From the NCBI RefSeq assembly GCF_000197735.1, contig NC_014550.1, positions 2,604,001-2,668,000 on the forward strand: a DNA stretch of 64,000 nt. Direction: 5' to 3'. Below are positions 45,735 through 57,700 of this stretch, piece after piece. Position numbers and translations under genes: made by a program. The notes under the pieces are model-generated. The model was not told the origin of the DNA and searched no databases. It was given only the letters and a program-made list of their open reading frames with translations. How positions within the stretch are numbered: position 1 is the first letter of the stretch; each line of letters starts with the position of its first letter. This DNA is from Glutamicibacter arilaitensis Re117. GTDB taxonomy: Bacteria; Actinomycetota; Actinomycetes; Actinomycetales; Micrococcaceae.

Positions 45735-48700
45735 CTAGCGCGGGCCATCGCCTTCGGGTCCCTGCGCCGGCGGCACGACCGGTGCCTGCGGTTCTCGGAT
45801 CTGCTCAGGTAGCGAATTCTGCTTGTCCACCTTCACCAGCTTGAACACGGCCGCCGCAATCAAGCCCATGCCGATGATCACCAGCCAGAGGAAAGCCAGA
45901 TCACGCAGGAACCAGAGGATCGATAGCGTGATAGCTATGGCACCCCACCAGATCAGCAGCCTCTCCCCCAGCTTCAACCCCCACGCCACCAAGGCACCGA
46001 AGAAGACCAAGCCAATAATCTGGGCGACAGAATTGGATTCGACTAGTGCGGTGAGCAAGGTGAGGCTGCCTGCCACCGAAGCGGCCAGCAGGTAATACTT
46101 TTCCAACCGCGCATCGGCTTTGATATTGCGCCACAGAACCAGCAGCACCGTGACGATGCAGGCATAGGCTGCCATATTGCTGGCTTGCGGGGTGCCCAGA
46201 ATCTGCGCGTAGCTGGTCAATGCCAGCAACGCGGCCAAGACAATGTACCCGTCAACCGCATAGGCAACCAGGCGCTGGCCCAATTCAAAGTAGCGCACCA
46301 GCACGGCCACACCGAAGATCACCACGGCCCCGCCGATAATGAACCAGTTCTGACCGCCCGTTGCGTGCGCAATACCGCCGGCCAGCAGCAATGCCAGAAG
46401 CATCGCCAGGAAGTAGATCCGCGAGGCTCCGCCGGGTGCCTCATCATGGCGGTAGCCAAATTCTGGATATTCCGGTTCCGGATCCTTCATCCGCCCATGG
46501 AAGATCGACAGCAGATACAAGGCTATGCCCGTGCCCAGCAGCGACCACACGACATCCATGGATTCAAGCCTCCAAGCACCGCCAGCTTGGCGCAGCTCAA
46601 ACACCGCGCGCATGATCGCCGTACCCAGAGTCAGGCTGGCCGCCGCAGCGTACCAAGCGCTGTGCCGGGTATGCACCATCAAGATCAACGCAACGGTTGC
46701 CAGCAGCCAGGCGCCCACTGCCCACCAGGTTCCTTCCTGCCAAATGGCGGCCACAGTAGCCGGCAGGAAGATCGCCGTGCCCACGGCTATCGAATACTTG
46801 GGATTCCCACGCAAACGCCATTCGCTGATCACCGCGACCAGGCTCATGACCAGGAAGATGGCGCAAGCCACCTCGGCGCTCCACCACGATGAGCGAATCC
46901 ATCCGGATTCAGCCCAGAGACTCGTAGCTGGGATGCAAGAGATCAAAACCAGCGAGAGGCTTGGAGCTATCAGGTAGAACTGCCGGCTGATCTTATCCAA
47001 GGCGGAATCAGCCTTGAACGCGGCCAGTCCAAGCAGCCCGAAGAACAAGGTGGCCAGCAGCACCGTTCCGCGGTCAAAGCCGATGATCTGCCCATAGGCC
47101 AGCGTGGCTAGCGGAATGCCGCCAAGCAGCCCAATGGCTATGAAGCGCAATTCCTTGCGCAAAGCCTTGGCGCTGCGGATGCTGATGGCCAAGCGGACAA
47201 GCTGTGGGATTCCCAGCGATACCAGCAGCAGGCTGAACCGTCCGTGGATGTCGAATTCAAGGCTGGTGGCGAACCACCAGACCATGGAGCTGAAGAGTAC
47301 CTGGGCCGCAGCGGCATTAATGATCTTCCAACGCTGGTCCATGCTCCTGCGCAAGTTGAACAGTACGTAGCCCAGGGAAATCAGTCCGACAACGATGGCC
47401 AGCACCCAGAAATCTTCGCCGAAGCTCAACGCGTACAGTGCGCCGATCAGGCCCAGTGCCGAGGCATCAACGACATTTTGCAGCGGCGCGTTTTGATCCG
47501 GTAGTCCGGTGAGCCGCCAGCCAGAAGCAATAACCACGCCGAGGCTGAGCAGCAGGCAGATCATGAACCAGATCAGCGTGCTCTGTCCCAGGAACAGCAC
47601 GCGTTCATAGTTGGGCAACACCTCGTTTGGGACTGCTGATCGCAGGCGCAGAGTCAGCGACAGCACCACCGCGATCAGTGCCGAAGCACCTACACGCGCC
47701 ATACGGTGAACTAAATATGTGCCCGGGGCCAGGAAAGACCGCTGGGCCAGGCTGGCCGCCCACCAGATCAGATTTACGAGCAGCGCCGCAATCACAATCG
47801 ATGGGCCTATCGAACCCGAGTACCACGGCGCGGTCAGTTCGCTCATCGCGGCGCCCAGCACCCCGGCACCAACCAGCCCCAGCACCCAACGGGTATGGCC
47901 CAAGACCAATCGATGCACTGATTTCGCGCGGTGGTGAGCCAAGGACAGTCCGAGTAATGCCACAGCGAATGCAGGCAATGGACTCCAGGTATGCTCTTTC
48001 CAATTCACCAGCGACAGCAGTGGCAGTACCGCCAAGACTCCTGCTTCCAGCTTGATGCTGCGCAACAGCCCTGGAAGGCTCAGCGCCATGAACAGTGGTA
48101 GCACGACATAGCGGAGGATGGATTCTTCATTAGTCGGCGCCAAGGCAAAAGCGGCAGTCATCGCCAGGATGCCCAAGCCCCACAGCACAGCGCGTTCTAT
48201 CCGCACCACATCTGCCCGCAAACCCAATGCTTGCCGGTATCCGCTGGCATAGAGCAGTACCGCGACCGCTTGGATGCCGAAGGCGAAGGCGATAACCACC
48301 CAGGTGGCGGTTCCGGAGAAGTCCAGATAGTGGCACCCGGCGGCGAGCATCAGCATGAAGCTGGCCCGTGCTGCGTAAAAGCGCACTAGCCGCAAGTTGG
48401 CCAGCAACCTGACGCTCAGCAGCAGCTGGGCGGTGAGCAGGGCGAAAATCCAGAACATGTCCCGGCTGGTCAACGGCTCGAAGAGGATCAGAGTCAGGGC
48501 GAAGACGAAGGCTGGCAGCAGCTGGGCTGTACCGAACAGCGCCTGGAAGAAAATTGACCGGCGCACCCTTGGGCTGCGTACCGCCAGGATCATCAGGATA
48601 ATCGACAGGACCAGCAGGATCAGCATGTAGTACAGCACGCCGCGCTGCATGGCCGCGGCGCTGGCCATTGCGGTACTGACCAATATCAGCACGGCAACCC

Positions 48701-49502
48701 AGGCCAAGACGCGGGAATTGAATCTCAATGTTGCATAGCCCACTGCCACGGTACCGATAGCCGAGAAGGCCAGCCAGATAGCCGGTCCGGACAGACCGGC
48801 GGTGGTGTAGGTAGCGATAGCGCACAGCGGCAGTAGCGCCAATCCGGTTCCGGCAAAGGCCGCGCCGGCTGGACGCAAGGATGGCTTGAGCGCGTAGGTG
48901 AGCAGTCCCCCGCCGTAGAAGGCGGCAGTGAGCAAAAAGAAGGCGATGAGCTTGGAAAGCGGTGGCAGGGCGAAGCTCAGGAACAGTGCTCCCGCGGCGA
49001 CAATCATCAGGGCTGCTACGTACAACGTGATGTTGATATTGCGCAGTTCGCGTTCGCGCTTTGTCAGCACCTTAATTGGCTTGGCTGGCGCCGCCAGGGC
49101 TACAGGGGAGGCGATCGGCTGAGCCAAGGGGGCGGAGCTGGGAGCGGATGGCTGCAGATATGGCTGGGCCGGCGCCGGTTGTTGAGCAGGCTGGTGCGGC
49201 ACCGCCGATCCATAGCTGGGGGCCGGTGCGCTCGGTCCACTGGGTGCAGCCGCATGCCAGTTAGCTTCGGGAGTTGCCGGCTCGGGGGTGGTGGGTTCGG
49301 AAGGTGCCCGGGCGGGTGGGCGCCCGGTTACGGCGGCATTCTTGCCCAGGTAGTTCAGCGCATCGTCGTAGCCCTTTTGCCATGCTTGCTGCAGGGCATC
49401 GAGGTGCCGCTCATTGCGGGATTCGGCGCGTTTGCCTTGGCGTCGTCCAAAGGAGAACGCCAGCAGAATCAAGATGATGGTGATGATGACCCAGCCGGTC
49501 AT
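45735..49502 (-). CDS. Giant polytopic membrane protein of unknown function (1255 aa)
   Basis: I do not recognise a named family; the architecture resembles large DUF2339-like multi-helix proteins. An N-terminal helix (about 3-20) is followed by a basic, helical segment and a Pro/Ala/Ser-rich linker (about 60-150). The remaining ~1090 residues are almost all hydrophobic helices, probably more than thirty, with short charged loops, and a Pro-rich tail ends the protein. No catalytic motif stands out. Regularly spaced helix pairs suggest internal duplication. ATG 49502 has GGGGGAG 8 nt upstream; GTG 49511 is too close to it. The position between tuf and rpsJ interrupts the usual tuf-S10 adjacency. 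Scaffold, channel or glycosyltransferase-like roles are all possible. Confidence 0.75.
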   Translation of the reverse strand: MTGWVIITIILILLAFSFGRRQGKRAESRNERHLDALQQAWQKGYDDALNYLGKNAAVTGRPPARAPSEPTTPEPATPEANWHAAAPSGPSAPAPSYGSAVPHQPAQQPAPAQPYLQPSAPSSAPLAQPIASPVALAAPAKPIKVLTKRERELRNINITLYVAALMIVAAGALFLSFALPPLSKLIAFFLLTAAFYGGGLLTYALKPSLRPAGAAFAGTGLALLPLCAIATYTTAGLSGPAIWLAFSAIGTVAVGYATLRFNSRVLAWVAVLILVSTAMASAAAMQRGVLYYMLILLVLSIILMILAVRSPRVRRSIFFQALFGTAQLLPAFVFALTLILFEPLTSRDMFWIFALLTAQLLLSVRLLANLRLVRFYAARASFMLMLAAGCHYLDFSGTATWVVIAFAFGIQAVAVLLYASGYRQALGLRADVVRIERAVLWGLGILAMTAAFALAPTNEESILRYVVLPLFMALSLPGLLRSIKLEAGVLAVLPLLSLVNWKEHTWSPLPAFAVALLGLSLAHHRAKSVHRLVLGHTRWVLGLVGAGVLGAAMSELTAPWYSGSIGPSIVIAALLVNLIWWAASLAQRSFLAPGTYLVHRMARVGASALIAVVLSLTLRLRSAVPNEVLPNYERVLFLGQSTLIWFMICLLLSLGVVIASGWRLTGLPDQNAPLQNVVDASALGLIGALYALSFGEDFWVLAIVVGLISLGYVLFNLRRSMDQRWKIINAAAAQVLFSSMVWWFATSLEFDIHGRFSLLLVSLGIPQLVRLAISIRSAKALRKELRFIAIGLLGGIPLATLAYGQIIGFDRGTVLLATLFFGLLGLAAFKADSALDKISRQFYLIAPSLSLVLISCIPATSLWAESGWIRSSWWSAEVACAIFLVMSLVAVISEWRLRGNPKYSIAVGTAIFLPATVAAIWQEGTWWAVGAWLLATVALILMVHTRHSAWYAAAASLTLGTAIMRAVFELRQAGGAWRLESMDVVWSLLGTGIALYLLSIFHGRMKDPEPEYPEFGYRHDEAPGGASRIYFLAMLLALLLAGGIAHATGGQNWFIIGGAVVIFGVAVLVRYFELGQRLVAYAVDGYIVLAALLALTSYAQILGTPQASNMAAYACIVTVLLVLWRNIKADARLEKYYLLAASVAGSLTLLTALVESNSVAQIIGLVFFGALVAWGLKLGERLLIWWGAIAITLSILWFLRDLAFLWLVIIGMGLIAAAVFKLVKVDKQNSLPEQIREPQAPVVPPAQGPEGDGPR

Positions 49503-49590
49503 GACGTTCACTCCCCCGGTTATTGAATTGGTGCGCCCTCCAATTAGACCACCTTATTGATATATTCACTAGCTGACGCACCTTTTTAAC

Positions 49591-49630
49591 GAAAGAATCC
49601 CCCAGCACCGAAGTGCTGGGGGATTCTTTT
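49591..49630 (-). terminator. Rho-independent terminator of tuf
   Basis: GAATCCCCCAGCAC (49595-49608) pairs perfectly with GTGCTGGGGGATTC (49613-49626) around CGAA. T-rich tracts flank it on the minus strand. Confidence 0.9.
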
Positions 49631-49664
49631 CAGTTCACTAAGGAACTACCACATCAAGTAGAGA

Positions 49665-50855
49665 CTACTTGGTGATGGTGGTTACCTTGCCCGAACCAAC
49701 GGTGCGGCCGCCTTCGCGAATTGCGAAGCCGAGGCCCTCTTCCATGGCGATTGGCTGGATCAGCTCAACCGACATTTCGGTGTTGTCGCCAGGCATAACC
49801 ATTTCGGTGCCCTCTGGGAGGGTGATAACGCCGGTTACGTCGGTGGTGCGGAAGTAGAACTGCGGACGGTAGTTCGAGTAGAACGGGTTGTGACGTCCGC
49901 CTTCGTCCTTCGACAGGATGTAGACGTTAGCTTCGAAGTTGGTGTGTGGGGTGATCGAGCCTGGGGCTACGACAACCTGGCCACGCTCAACGTCGTCGCG
50001 CTTCAGACCGCGAAGCAGCAGACCACAGTTCTCGCCTGCCCATGCTTCGTCGAGCTGCTTGTGGAACATCTCGATACCGGTAACGGTAGTCTTCTGGATT
50101 GGGCGGATGCCAACAATCTCAACTTCCGAGTTGATAGCCAGGGTGCCACGCTCGGCGCGACCGGTAACAACGGTACCGCGGCCGGTGATGGTGAAGACAT
50201 CTTCAATTGGCATCAGGAATGGCTTGTCGCGGTCGCGAACTGGATCTGGAATGAAGCTGTCAGCTGCATCCATCAGTTCCTCAACAGCTGCAACCCACTT
50301 TGGATCGCCTTCCAGAGCCTTCAGGCCCGAAACGCGGATCACTGGAGCGTCGTCGCCGTCGAAGCCCTGCGAGGACAGAAGTTCGCGAACTTCCATCTCC
50401 ACGAGCTCGAGGAGCTCTTCGTCATCAACCATGTCCGACTTGTTCAGTGCAACCATCAGGGTTGGAACACCAACCTGGCGGGCCAGCAGAACGTGCTCGC
50501 GGGTCTGAGCCATTGGGCCATCGGTAGCGGCAACAACCAAGATTGCGCCGTCCATCTGTGCAGCACCGGTGATCATGTTCTTGACATAGTCAGCGTGACC
50601 TGGAGCGTCTACGTGTGCGTAGTGGCGCTTCTCGGTCTGGTACTCGATGTGCGAGATGTTGATGGTAATACCGCGCTGGCGCTCTTCCGGTGCCGAGTCG
50701 ATGTTAGCGAAGTCGCGCTGTTCGTTCAGGTCTGGGTACTTGTCAGCCAGAACCTTGGAGATTGCCGCGGTCAGAGTGGTCTTACCGTGGTCAACGTGAC
50801 CGATGGTACCAATGTTGACGTGCGGCTTGTTGCGCTCGAACTTTGCCTTTGCCAC
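49665..50855 (-). CDS. tuf: Elongation factor Tu
   Basis: EF-Tu delivers aminoacyl-tRNA to the ribosome. [14 protein letters not shown] and N-K-S-D are the GTPase motifs; G-R-G-T-V-V-T-G-R starts domain 2. GTG 50855 has AGGAGGAA upstream. It is separated from fusA by 242 bp, whose only visible feature is a small repeat GTTCG-caaa-CGAAC (50902-50915) in the tuf leader, and it probably has its own promoter. Confidence 0.99.
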   Translation of the reverse strand: MAKAKFERNKPHVNIGTIGHVDHGKTTLTAAISKVLADKYPDLNEQRDFANIDSAPEERQRGITINISHIEYQTEKRHYAHVDAPGHADYVKNMITGAAQMDGAILVVAATDGPMAQTREHVLLARQVGVPTLMVALNKSDMVDDEELLELVEMEVRELLSSQGFDGDDAPVIRVSGLKALEGDPKWVAAVEELMDAADSFIPDPVRDRDKPFLMPIEDVFTITGRGTVVTGRAERGTLAINSEVEIVGIRPIQKTTVTGIEMFHKQLDEAWAGENCGLLLRGLKRDDVERGQVVVAPGSITPHTNFEANVYILSKDEGGRHNPFYSNYRPQFYFRTTDVTGVITLPEGTEMVMPGDNTEMSVELIQPIAMEEGLGFAIREGGRTVGSGKVTTITK

Positions 50856-51097
50856 AAGTTCCTCCTAGAAACATTTACAGAAGACATTCTTCGTCTGCGC
50901 GGTTCGCAAACGAACTAGAAATAGTCTACTGGGGGCTTGGATAATTTAGGAAATTCCGGTCCTCTGCGGGCCCTGCATTGTGATGCAAATCCCTCGTTGG
51001 CCGTTTGCGGTGCCGGCTGGACTTCTCAGCCCAACCGGCCCGCGATCGGCCACTTCCCCGCTATGGGGGTCACGGCCAGGTTTTTATTCCGAGACGA

Positions 51098-53212
51098 TTA
51101 CTCGCCGCGGGACTTCTGGATGATCTCGTCGGCAACTGCCTTCGGGACCTCAGAGTAGCTGTCGAAGGTCATCGAGTAAACTGCGCGACCCTGGGTCTTC
51201 GAACGCAGGTCACCAATGTAACCGAACATTTCCGACAGTGGCACACCAGCGCGGATGACCTTGACGCCAGCAGCGTCGGACATCTCGCTGATCGAACCAC
51301 GACGGGAGTTCAGGTCGCCGATAACGTCGCCCATGTACTCTTCCGGGGTACGAACTTCAACAGCCATCAGCGGTTCAAGCAAAACAGGGTTAGCGCGGCG
51401 TGCGCCTTCCTTGAATACCTGCGAACCAGCGATCTTGAAGGCCATTTCAGAGGAGTCAACATCGTGGTAAGCACCATCGATGAGGGTAGCCTTGACACCG
51501 ACCAGTGGGTAGCCTGCGAGGATACCGTACTGCATCGCGTCCTGGATACCAGCGTCAACCGAAGGGATGTACTCACGAGGAACACGACCACCGGTCACGG
51601 CGTTCTTGAACTCGTAGGTTACGCCGTCAACAACTTCCAGAGGCTCGAACGAGACCTGGACCTTTGCGAACTGACCCGAACCACCGGTCTGCTTCTTGTG
51701 GGTGAAGTCAACCTTCTCCACAGCCTTCTTGATGGTTTCGCGGTATGCAACCTGTGGCTTACCAACGTTTGCTTCCACGCGGAATTCACGCTTCATGCGG
51801 TCAACCAGGATGTCCAGGTGAAGCTCGCCCATACCGCCAATGACGGTCTGGCCGGTGTCTTCGTTCAGGGACACGGTGAAGGTTGGATCTTCTGCCGACA
51901 GCTTCTGGATAGCGGTCGACAGCTTTTCCTGGTCACCCTTGGTCTTTGGTTCGATGGCCACAGAGATCACTGGATCCGGGAAGCTCATCGACTCGAGAAC
52001 GATTGGGTGGGCTGGATCGCACAGGGTGTCACCGGTGGTGGTGGCCTTCAGGCCGATCACAGCGTAGATGTGACCTGCGTGGATCTCGTCTACCGGATTC
52101 TCCTTGTTGGAGTGCATCTGGAAGAGCTTGCCTACGCGTTCCTTCTTGCTCTTGGTGGAGTTCAGCAGCTGTGCGCCGGACTCTGCCTTGCCGGAGTAAA
52201 CGCGGATGAAGTTCAACTGACCGAAGAACGGGTGAGCGGCGATCTTGAACGCAAGTGCCGAGAACGGTGCGTCTTCCGAAGGCTCGCGGGTCAGCTCAAC
52301 TTCTTCATCCTTCGGATCGTGACCGATGGTGGCGCCAACGTCCAGTGGGTTTGGCAGGTAGTCGATGACTGCATCCAGCATTGGCTGAACGCCGCGGTTC
52401 TTGAAGGCCGAACCACAGAACACTGGGTAGGCTTCCGAGTTCACGGTCAGCTTGCGGATGCCAGCCTTGAGTTCCTCAACGGAGATTTCTTCACCTTCGA
52501 GGTACTTCTCCATGAGCTCTTCGGATGCCTCAGCGACATCTTCAACCAGCTTGGCGCGGTACTCTTCAGCACGCTCAACCAAGTCGGCAGGGATTTCGCG
52601 GGTTTCGTAAGCAGCACCCATGGTGACGTCACCCTTGGAGTCGCCTTCCCAGACGAATGCCTTCATGGACAGCAGGTCAACGACACCGGTGAACTCGGAC
52701 TCGGAGCCGATTGGCAGCTGCATAACCAGCGGCTTGGCACCAAGGCGCTGGATGATGGTATCTACGGTGAAGTAGAAGTCAGCGCCTAGCTTGTCCATCT
52801 TGTTGACGAAGCAGATACGAGGAACGTCGTACTTGTCAGCCTGGCGCCAAACGGTCTCAGACTGAGGCTCAACGCCTTCCTTGCCATCGAAGACGGCTAC
52901 GGCGCCATCGAGCACGCGCAGCGAGCGCTCCACCTCAACGGTGAAGTCAACGTGGCCCGGGGTGTCGATGATGTTGATCTGGTTCTTGTTCCAGAAGCAG
53001 GTAACAGCAGCGGAGGTAATGGTGATACCGCGCTCTTTTTCCTGTTCCATCCAGTCGGTGGTCGAAGCACCGTCGTGGGTTTCACCGAGCTTGTGGTTTA
53101 CACCCGTGTAGAAAAGGATGCGCTCAGTAGTAGTGGTCTTACCGGCATCGATGTGAGCCATGATGCCGATATTGCGGACCTTGTTAAGGTCAGTAAGCAC
53201 GTCCTGTGCCAC
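51098..53212 (-). CDS. fusA: Elongation factor G
   Basis: EF-G drives translocation. [16 protein letters not shown] and N-K-M-D-K are the GTPase motifs; the C-terminal EFG_IV and EFG_C domains are complete (704 aa). GTG 53212 has GGAGAC upstream. It is third in the rpsL-rpsG-fusA operon. Confidence 0.99.
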   Translation of the reverse strand: MAQDVLTDLNKVRNIGIMAHIDAGKTTTTERILFYTGVNHKLGETHDGASTTDWMEQEKERGITITSAAVTCFWNKNQINIIDTPGHVDFTVEVERSLRVLDGAVAVFDGKEGVEPQSETVWRQADKYDVPRICFVNKMDKLGADFYFTVDTIIQRLGAKPLVMQLPIGSESEFTGVVDLLSMKAFVWEGDSKGDVTMGAAYETREIPADLVERAEEYRAKLVEDVAEASEELMEKYLEGEEISVEELKAGIRKLTVNSEAYPVFCGSAFKNRGVQPMLDAVIDYLPNPLDVGATIGHDPKDEEVELTREPSEDAPFSALAFKIAAHPFFGQLNFIRVYSGKAESGAQLLNSTKSKKERVGKLFQMHSNKENPVDEIHAGHIYAVIGLKATTTGDTLCDPAHPIVLESMSFPDPVISVAIEPKTKGDQEKLSTAIQKLSAEDPTFTVSLNEDTGQTVIGGMGELHLDILVDRMKREFRVEANVGKPQVAYRETIKKAVEKVDFTHKKQTGGSGQFAKVQVSFEPLEVVDGVTYEFKNAVTGGRVPREYIPSVDAGIQDAMQYGILAGYPLVGVKATLIDGAYHDVDSSEMAFKIAGSQVFKEGARRANPVLLEPLMAVEVRTPEEYMGDVIGDLNSRRGSISEMSDAAGVKVIRAGVPLSEMFGYIGDLRSKTQGRAVYSMTFDSYSEVPKAVADEIIQKSRGE

Positions 53213-53281
53213 GTTGTCTCCCTATAAGGTGAGGCCGGAATTGCTGGGCATCGGTTGATGCCCAGCTTTTCCGAGCGGTTC

Positions 53282-53752
53282 TTACCAGCGGTAGTGTGCG
53301 AAGGCCTTGTTGGACTCGGCCATCTTGTGAGTGTCTTCGCGACGCTTCACAGCGGCACCCAGACCGTTCGATGCGTCCAGGATCTCGTTCATCAAACGTT
53401 CGATCATGGTCTTCTCGCGGCGAGCCTTCGAGTAGCCAACCAGCCAGCGCAGAGCCAGTGCGGTTGCACGGCCTGGCTTGACCTCAACAGGAACCTGGTA
53501 GGTAGCGCCACCAACGCGGCGGGAACGAACCTCGAGGGCTGGACGGATGTTGTCCATAGCCTTCTTGAGGGTCGAAACAGCGTCGGCACCGGACTTTGCT
53601 GCGGCACCTTCGAGTGCACCGTAAACAATGCGCTCTGCAGTGGACTTCTTGCCGTCTACGAGTACCTTGTTGATCAGCTGGGTGACCAATGGGGAATCGA
53701 AGACTGGATCAGAAACTAGTGGGCGCTTTGGCGCCGGACCCTTACGAGGCAT
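53282..53752 (-). CDS. rpsG: 30S ribosomal protein S7
   Basis: S7 starts the assembly of the 30S head. [11 protein letters not shown] and the tail [20 protein letters not shown] are diagnostic. The start overlaps the rpsL stop (TAATG). 156 aa. Confidence 0.99.
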   Translation of the reverse strand: MPRKGPAPKRPLVSDPVFDSPLVTQLINKVLVDGKKSTAERIVYGALEGAAAKSGADAVSTLKKAMDNIRPALEVRSRRVGGATYQVPVEVKPGRATALALRWLVGYSKARREKTMIERLMNEILDASNGLGAAVKRREDTHKMAESNKAFAHYRW

Positions 53753-54126
53753 TACTTACCATCCTTCTTTGCACCGTAGCGGGAACGAGCCTGCTTACGA
53801 TCCTTAACACCCTGGGTATCCAGAGCACCGCGAACAATCTTGTAGCGAACACCTGGAAGGTCCTTTACACGACCACCGCGAACGAGCACGATGGAGTGTT
53901 CCTGCAGGTTGTGTCCGACACCTGGAATGTAAGCGGTAACTTCGACGCCACCGGCAAGGCGCACACGTGCGACCTTACGCAGAGCCGAGTTTGGCTTCTT
54001 CGGGGTGGTGGTGTACACACGGGTGCACACGCCACGGCGCATTGGGTTGCCCTTAAGGGCAGGGGCCTTGGTCTTGACGACCTTAGGCGAGCGGCCCTTA
54101 CGGACCAGCTGCTGAATAGTAGGCAC
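53752..54126 (-). CDS. rpsL: 30S ribosomal protein S12
   Basis: S12 controls decoding accuracy. The loop [11 protein letters not shown] has the streptomycin-sensitive Lys, and [11 protein letters not shown] is the second accuracy loop. Start is GTG 54126. 124 aa. First gene of the str operon. Confidence 0.99.
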   Translation of the reverse strand: MPTIQQLVRKGRSPKVVKTKAPALKGNPMRRGVCTRVYTTTPKKPNSALRKVARVRLAGGVEVTAYIPGVGHNLQEHSIVLVRGGRVKDLPGVRYKIVRGALDTQGVKDRKQARSRYGAKKDGK

Positions 54127-54658
54127 TTTCGTGTCCTTCCATTGTCTAAGTTCTTCGGCAACACGACGAAAACGCCTAAGCCTAGAAGAGTTTTAGCGCT
54201 TCGCTGTGTAGCTAGCTGCTTGCTTTACCGCCCACTTGGAAGCAAATGTCCCTAGGCGTGCGAAAGTGTGGCATTCGTTGCGCAACCTACCCGCAACCCG
54301 GACCGAGTCCATTTTGCCACACATAAAACAATTGATTTCAGTCTAGCATTAATCCACCGAGCCACCATGTACAGTAAGCTATCTCACCGATCAGGCCGCC
54401 CTTGGCCCCCAGCGCCCTCGAACGGCTTGGGTAGTGATCACGCTACCGGGCTTAGCTGAACGCCGCAGGTCCAGTAGATGAAAAGCGCCTGAATCCCGCG
54501 GCCTAGCGCACCTCTGCCGGCCATGGGCCCTGGCCATTTTCCTCTTGAAAATGACTAGATGAGCTTTCTCCCAGATGATTCATCTACTACTATTCTTGCG
54601 CCCGGCAGTGCACTTGTACCCCGGTTGCAGATCACAAGAACTAGTGCGCTTAAATGAC
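54127..54658 (-). promoter_or_regulatory. str operon promoter/leader region
   Basis: This 530-bp gap contains no gene. TAGACT near 54340 (minus strand) is a candidate -10 box, but I see no good -35. The remainder shows no repeat or conserved element I can name. Confidence 0.35.
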
Positions 54659-54693
54659 TGATGCCTGCCCGCACAATGTGCAGACAGGCATCA
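54659..54693 (-). terminator. Terminator-like hairpin of rpoBC
   Basis: TGATGCCTG (54659-54667) pairs with CAGGCATCA (54685-54693), with an inner GCAC/GTGC stem. It lies 34 bp past the rpoC stop; the tail is only moderately T-rich. Confidence 0.7.
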
Positions 54694-54727
54694 GATCAAA
54701 CTACCTTACGGTGTCAGCTCTTCCGGT

Positions 54728-57700
54728 TTAGCGGAAGTCCGAGCCGTGGTCGTAGTCGTCCATCGAGATGGCACGGAATTCAGGCGACAGCCCGCCTTCC
54801 AATGCATCGTCGTACAGACCCGAGGAGAAGGCCGAGGTACCGGTGAACAAAGTTGCCTTTGCTTCGTCGGTAGGCTCAACGTTGACCTGGGTGTAGCGAT
54901 CCAGACCGGTACCGGCCGGGATCAGCTTACCGATGATCACGTTTTCCTTCAGACCGCGCAGTGGATCTTCCTTGCCTTCCATCGCAGCCTGAGTCAGGAC
55001 GCGAGTGGTTTCCTGGAAGGAAGCAGCCGACAGCCACGAATCGGTGGCCAGCGATGCCTTGGTAATACCCATCATCTCGTCACGGCCGGCAGCTGGACGC
55101 TTGCCTTCCGAAACGGCCTTGCGGTTCGCAGCGGTGAAGCGCGAACGATCGGCCAACTCGCCTGGCAGCAAGTCGGTCTCGCCGGACTCGATCACGGTGA
55201 CGCGACGCAGCATCTGGCGGACGATGACTTCCACGTGCTTATCGTGGATGCCTACACCCTGGGACTGGTACACATCCTGGACTTCGCGGACCAGGAACTT
55301 CTGCGCTTCACGTGGGCCCAGGACTCGAAGAACCTGCTTCGGATCCAGGGTACCGCTGGTCAGCTGGGTACCTGCTACGATGCTTTCGCCCTCTTCAACC
55401 AACAGGCGAGCACGACGCAGAACCGGGTAGGCCTGCTTCTCGTCGCCGTTGTCTGGAGTAACTACAACACGCAGCTGCTTTTCGTCGTCTTCGATCGACA
55501 CGCGACCGGTAACCTCAGACATCGGAGCCACACCCTTAGGGGTACGGGCTTCGAACAATTCCTGGATACGAGGCAGACCCTGGGTGATATCGTCAGCCGA
55601 CGCTACACCACCGGTGTGGAAGGTACGCATGGTCAGCTGGGTACCAGGCTCACCGATGGACTGTGCGGCGATAATGCCAACAGCCTCGCCGATGTCCACG
55701 GTCTTGCCCGATGCCAGCGAACGGCCGTAGCACAGTGCACAGGTTCCAACAGCCGAATCACAGGTCAGTACGGAGCGAACGCGGATTTCATCCACGCCTG
55801 CAGCGTACAGTTCGTCGATCAGCGCATCGCCCACATCCGAACCGGCGGTAGCCAGTACGGTGCCTTCGGCGTTCTTCACGTCGGTAGCCAGCGTACGGGT
55901 GTAAGCCGAGTTCTCCACGGTTTCGTGCTTGATGCGGATGCCTGCAGTGTTATCTGCAATGGCAACGGTCAAGCCGCGCTTGGTACCGCAGTCCTCTTCG
56001 CGGACGATAACGTCCTGCGAAACGTCTACCAGACGACGGGTCAGGTAACCGGAGTTTGCGGTCTTCAGTGCGGTATCGGCCAGGCCCTTACGCGCACCGT
56101 GGGTTGCGATGAAGTACTCCAGAACCGACAGGCCTTCACGGTAGGAAGACTTGATCGGGCGAGGAATAATTTCACCCTTAGGGTTGGACACCAGGCCACG
56201 GATACCGGCAATCTGACGCAATTGCAGGTAGTTACCACGAGCCTTGGAAGTCACCATACGGTTAATGGTGTTCAGCTCTTCCATGCCGTTCTTCATGGCC
56301 TCGGCAACCTCATCGGTAGCCTTGGTCCAGATGTCGATCAGGTCCTGGCGACGTTCGGTATCTGCAATCAGACCCTTGTCGTAGGAAGCCTGGACCTTGG
56401 CGGCCTTCTCCTCGTAAGGAGCCAAGATGGCTGCCTTGTCCATGTTCGAGGTGATGTCCGAGATCGCCACGGTGACACCTGAGCGGGTCGACCAGTAGAA
56501 ACCGGCGTCCTTCAGGTTATCCAGGGTGGCTGCGGCAATAATCTTCGGGTAGCGCTCTGCCAGATCGTTGACGATCTCCGAGAGTGCATCCTTGCCAGCT
56601 ACGGTGGCTACCCAAGGGTAGTCCGCAGGCAGGGTGTCATTGAACAGCACCTGGCCAAGCGAGGTATCCAGCAATGCCGGGGTACCTGGCTCCCAGCCCT
56701 CAGGGGCCGGCTGGTCTGCCGAAGGAACAAAGTTCTCCACGCGGACCTTGATCGGTGCATTCAGGTGCAGCTCTCCCAGATCCTTGGCCATGATGGCCTC
56801 GGAAACGGTTGCGAACACGCGACCGGCGCCAACTTCGTTGGCACGCTTGGTGGTCAAGTGGTGCAGACCGATGATCATATCCTGCGAAGGCTGTGCCACT
56901 GGGCGGCCATCGGAAGGCTTCAAGATATTGTGCGAGGACAGCATCAAGATGCGTGCTTCAGCCTGTGCTTCTGGGCTCAGCGGCAGGTGTACTGCCATCT
57001 GGTCACCGTCGAAGTCAGCGTTGAACGCGCCACACACCAGTGGGTGCAGCTGCAGTGCCTTACCTTCAATGAGCTGTGGCTCGAAGGCCTGGATGCCCAA
57101 GCGGTGCAGGGTCGGTGCACGGTTCAGCAGTACCGGGTGCTCGGTGATGATCTCTTCGAGAACATCCCAAACCTGTGGACGGTAGCGCTCAACCATGCGC
57201 TTAGCCGACTTGATGTTCTGTGCATGGTTGAGGTCAACCAGGCGCTTCATCACGAAAGGCTTGAACAGTTCCAGAGCCATCTGCTTAGGCAGACCACACT
57301 GGTGCAGCTTCAGCTGCGGGCCAACCACGATGACCGAACGGCCCGAGTAGTCAACGCGCTTGCCGAGCAGGTTCTGGCGGAAACGACCCTGCTTGCCCTT
57401 GAGCATGTCGCTCAGGGACTTCAGTGGACGGTTGCCCGGACCGGTGACCGGACGGCCACGACGACCGTTATCGAACAGCGAGTCAACAGCTTCCTGCATC
57501 ATGCGCTTTTCGTTGTTCACGATGATCTCTGGCGCACCGAGATCAAGCAGGCGCTTGAGGCGGTTGTTGCGGTTGATCACGCGACGGTACAGGTCGTTGA
57601 GGTCCGAGGTAGCGAAACGGCCACCGTCGAGCTGGACCATTGGGCGCAGTTCTGGTGGGATCACCGGAACGGCGTCAAGGACCATGCCCTTAGGCGAGTT

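Noticed and set aside
54746..56482. A 578-codon plus-strand open frame opposite rpoC, and a 594-codon one opposite fusA (51005-52789)
   Set aside because: Both are antisense shadows of highly expressed genes, with no ribosome site or recognisable protein.
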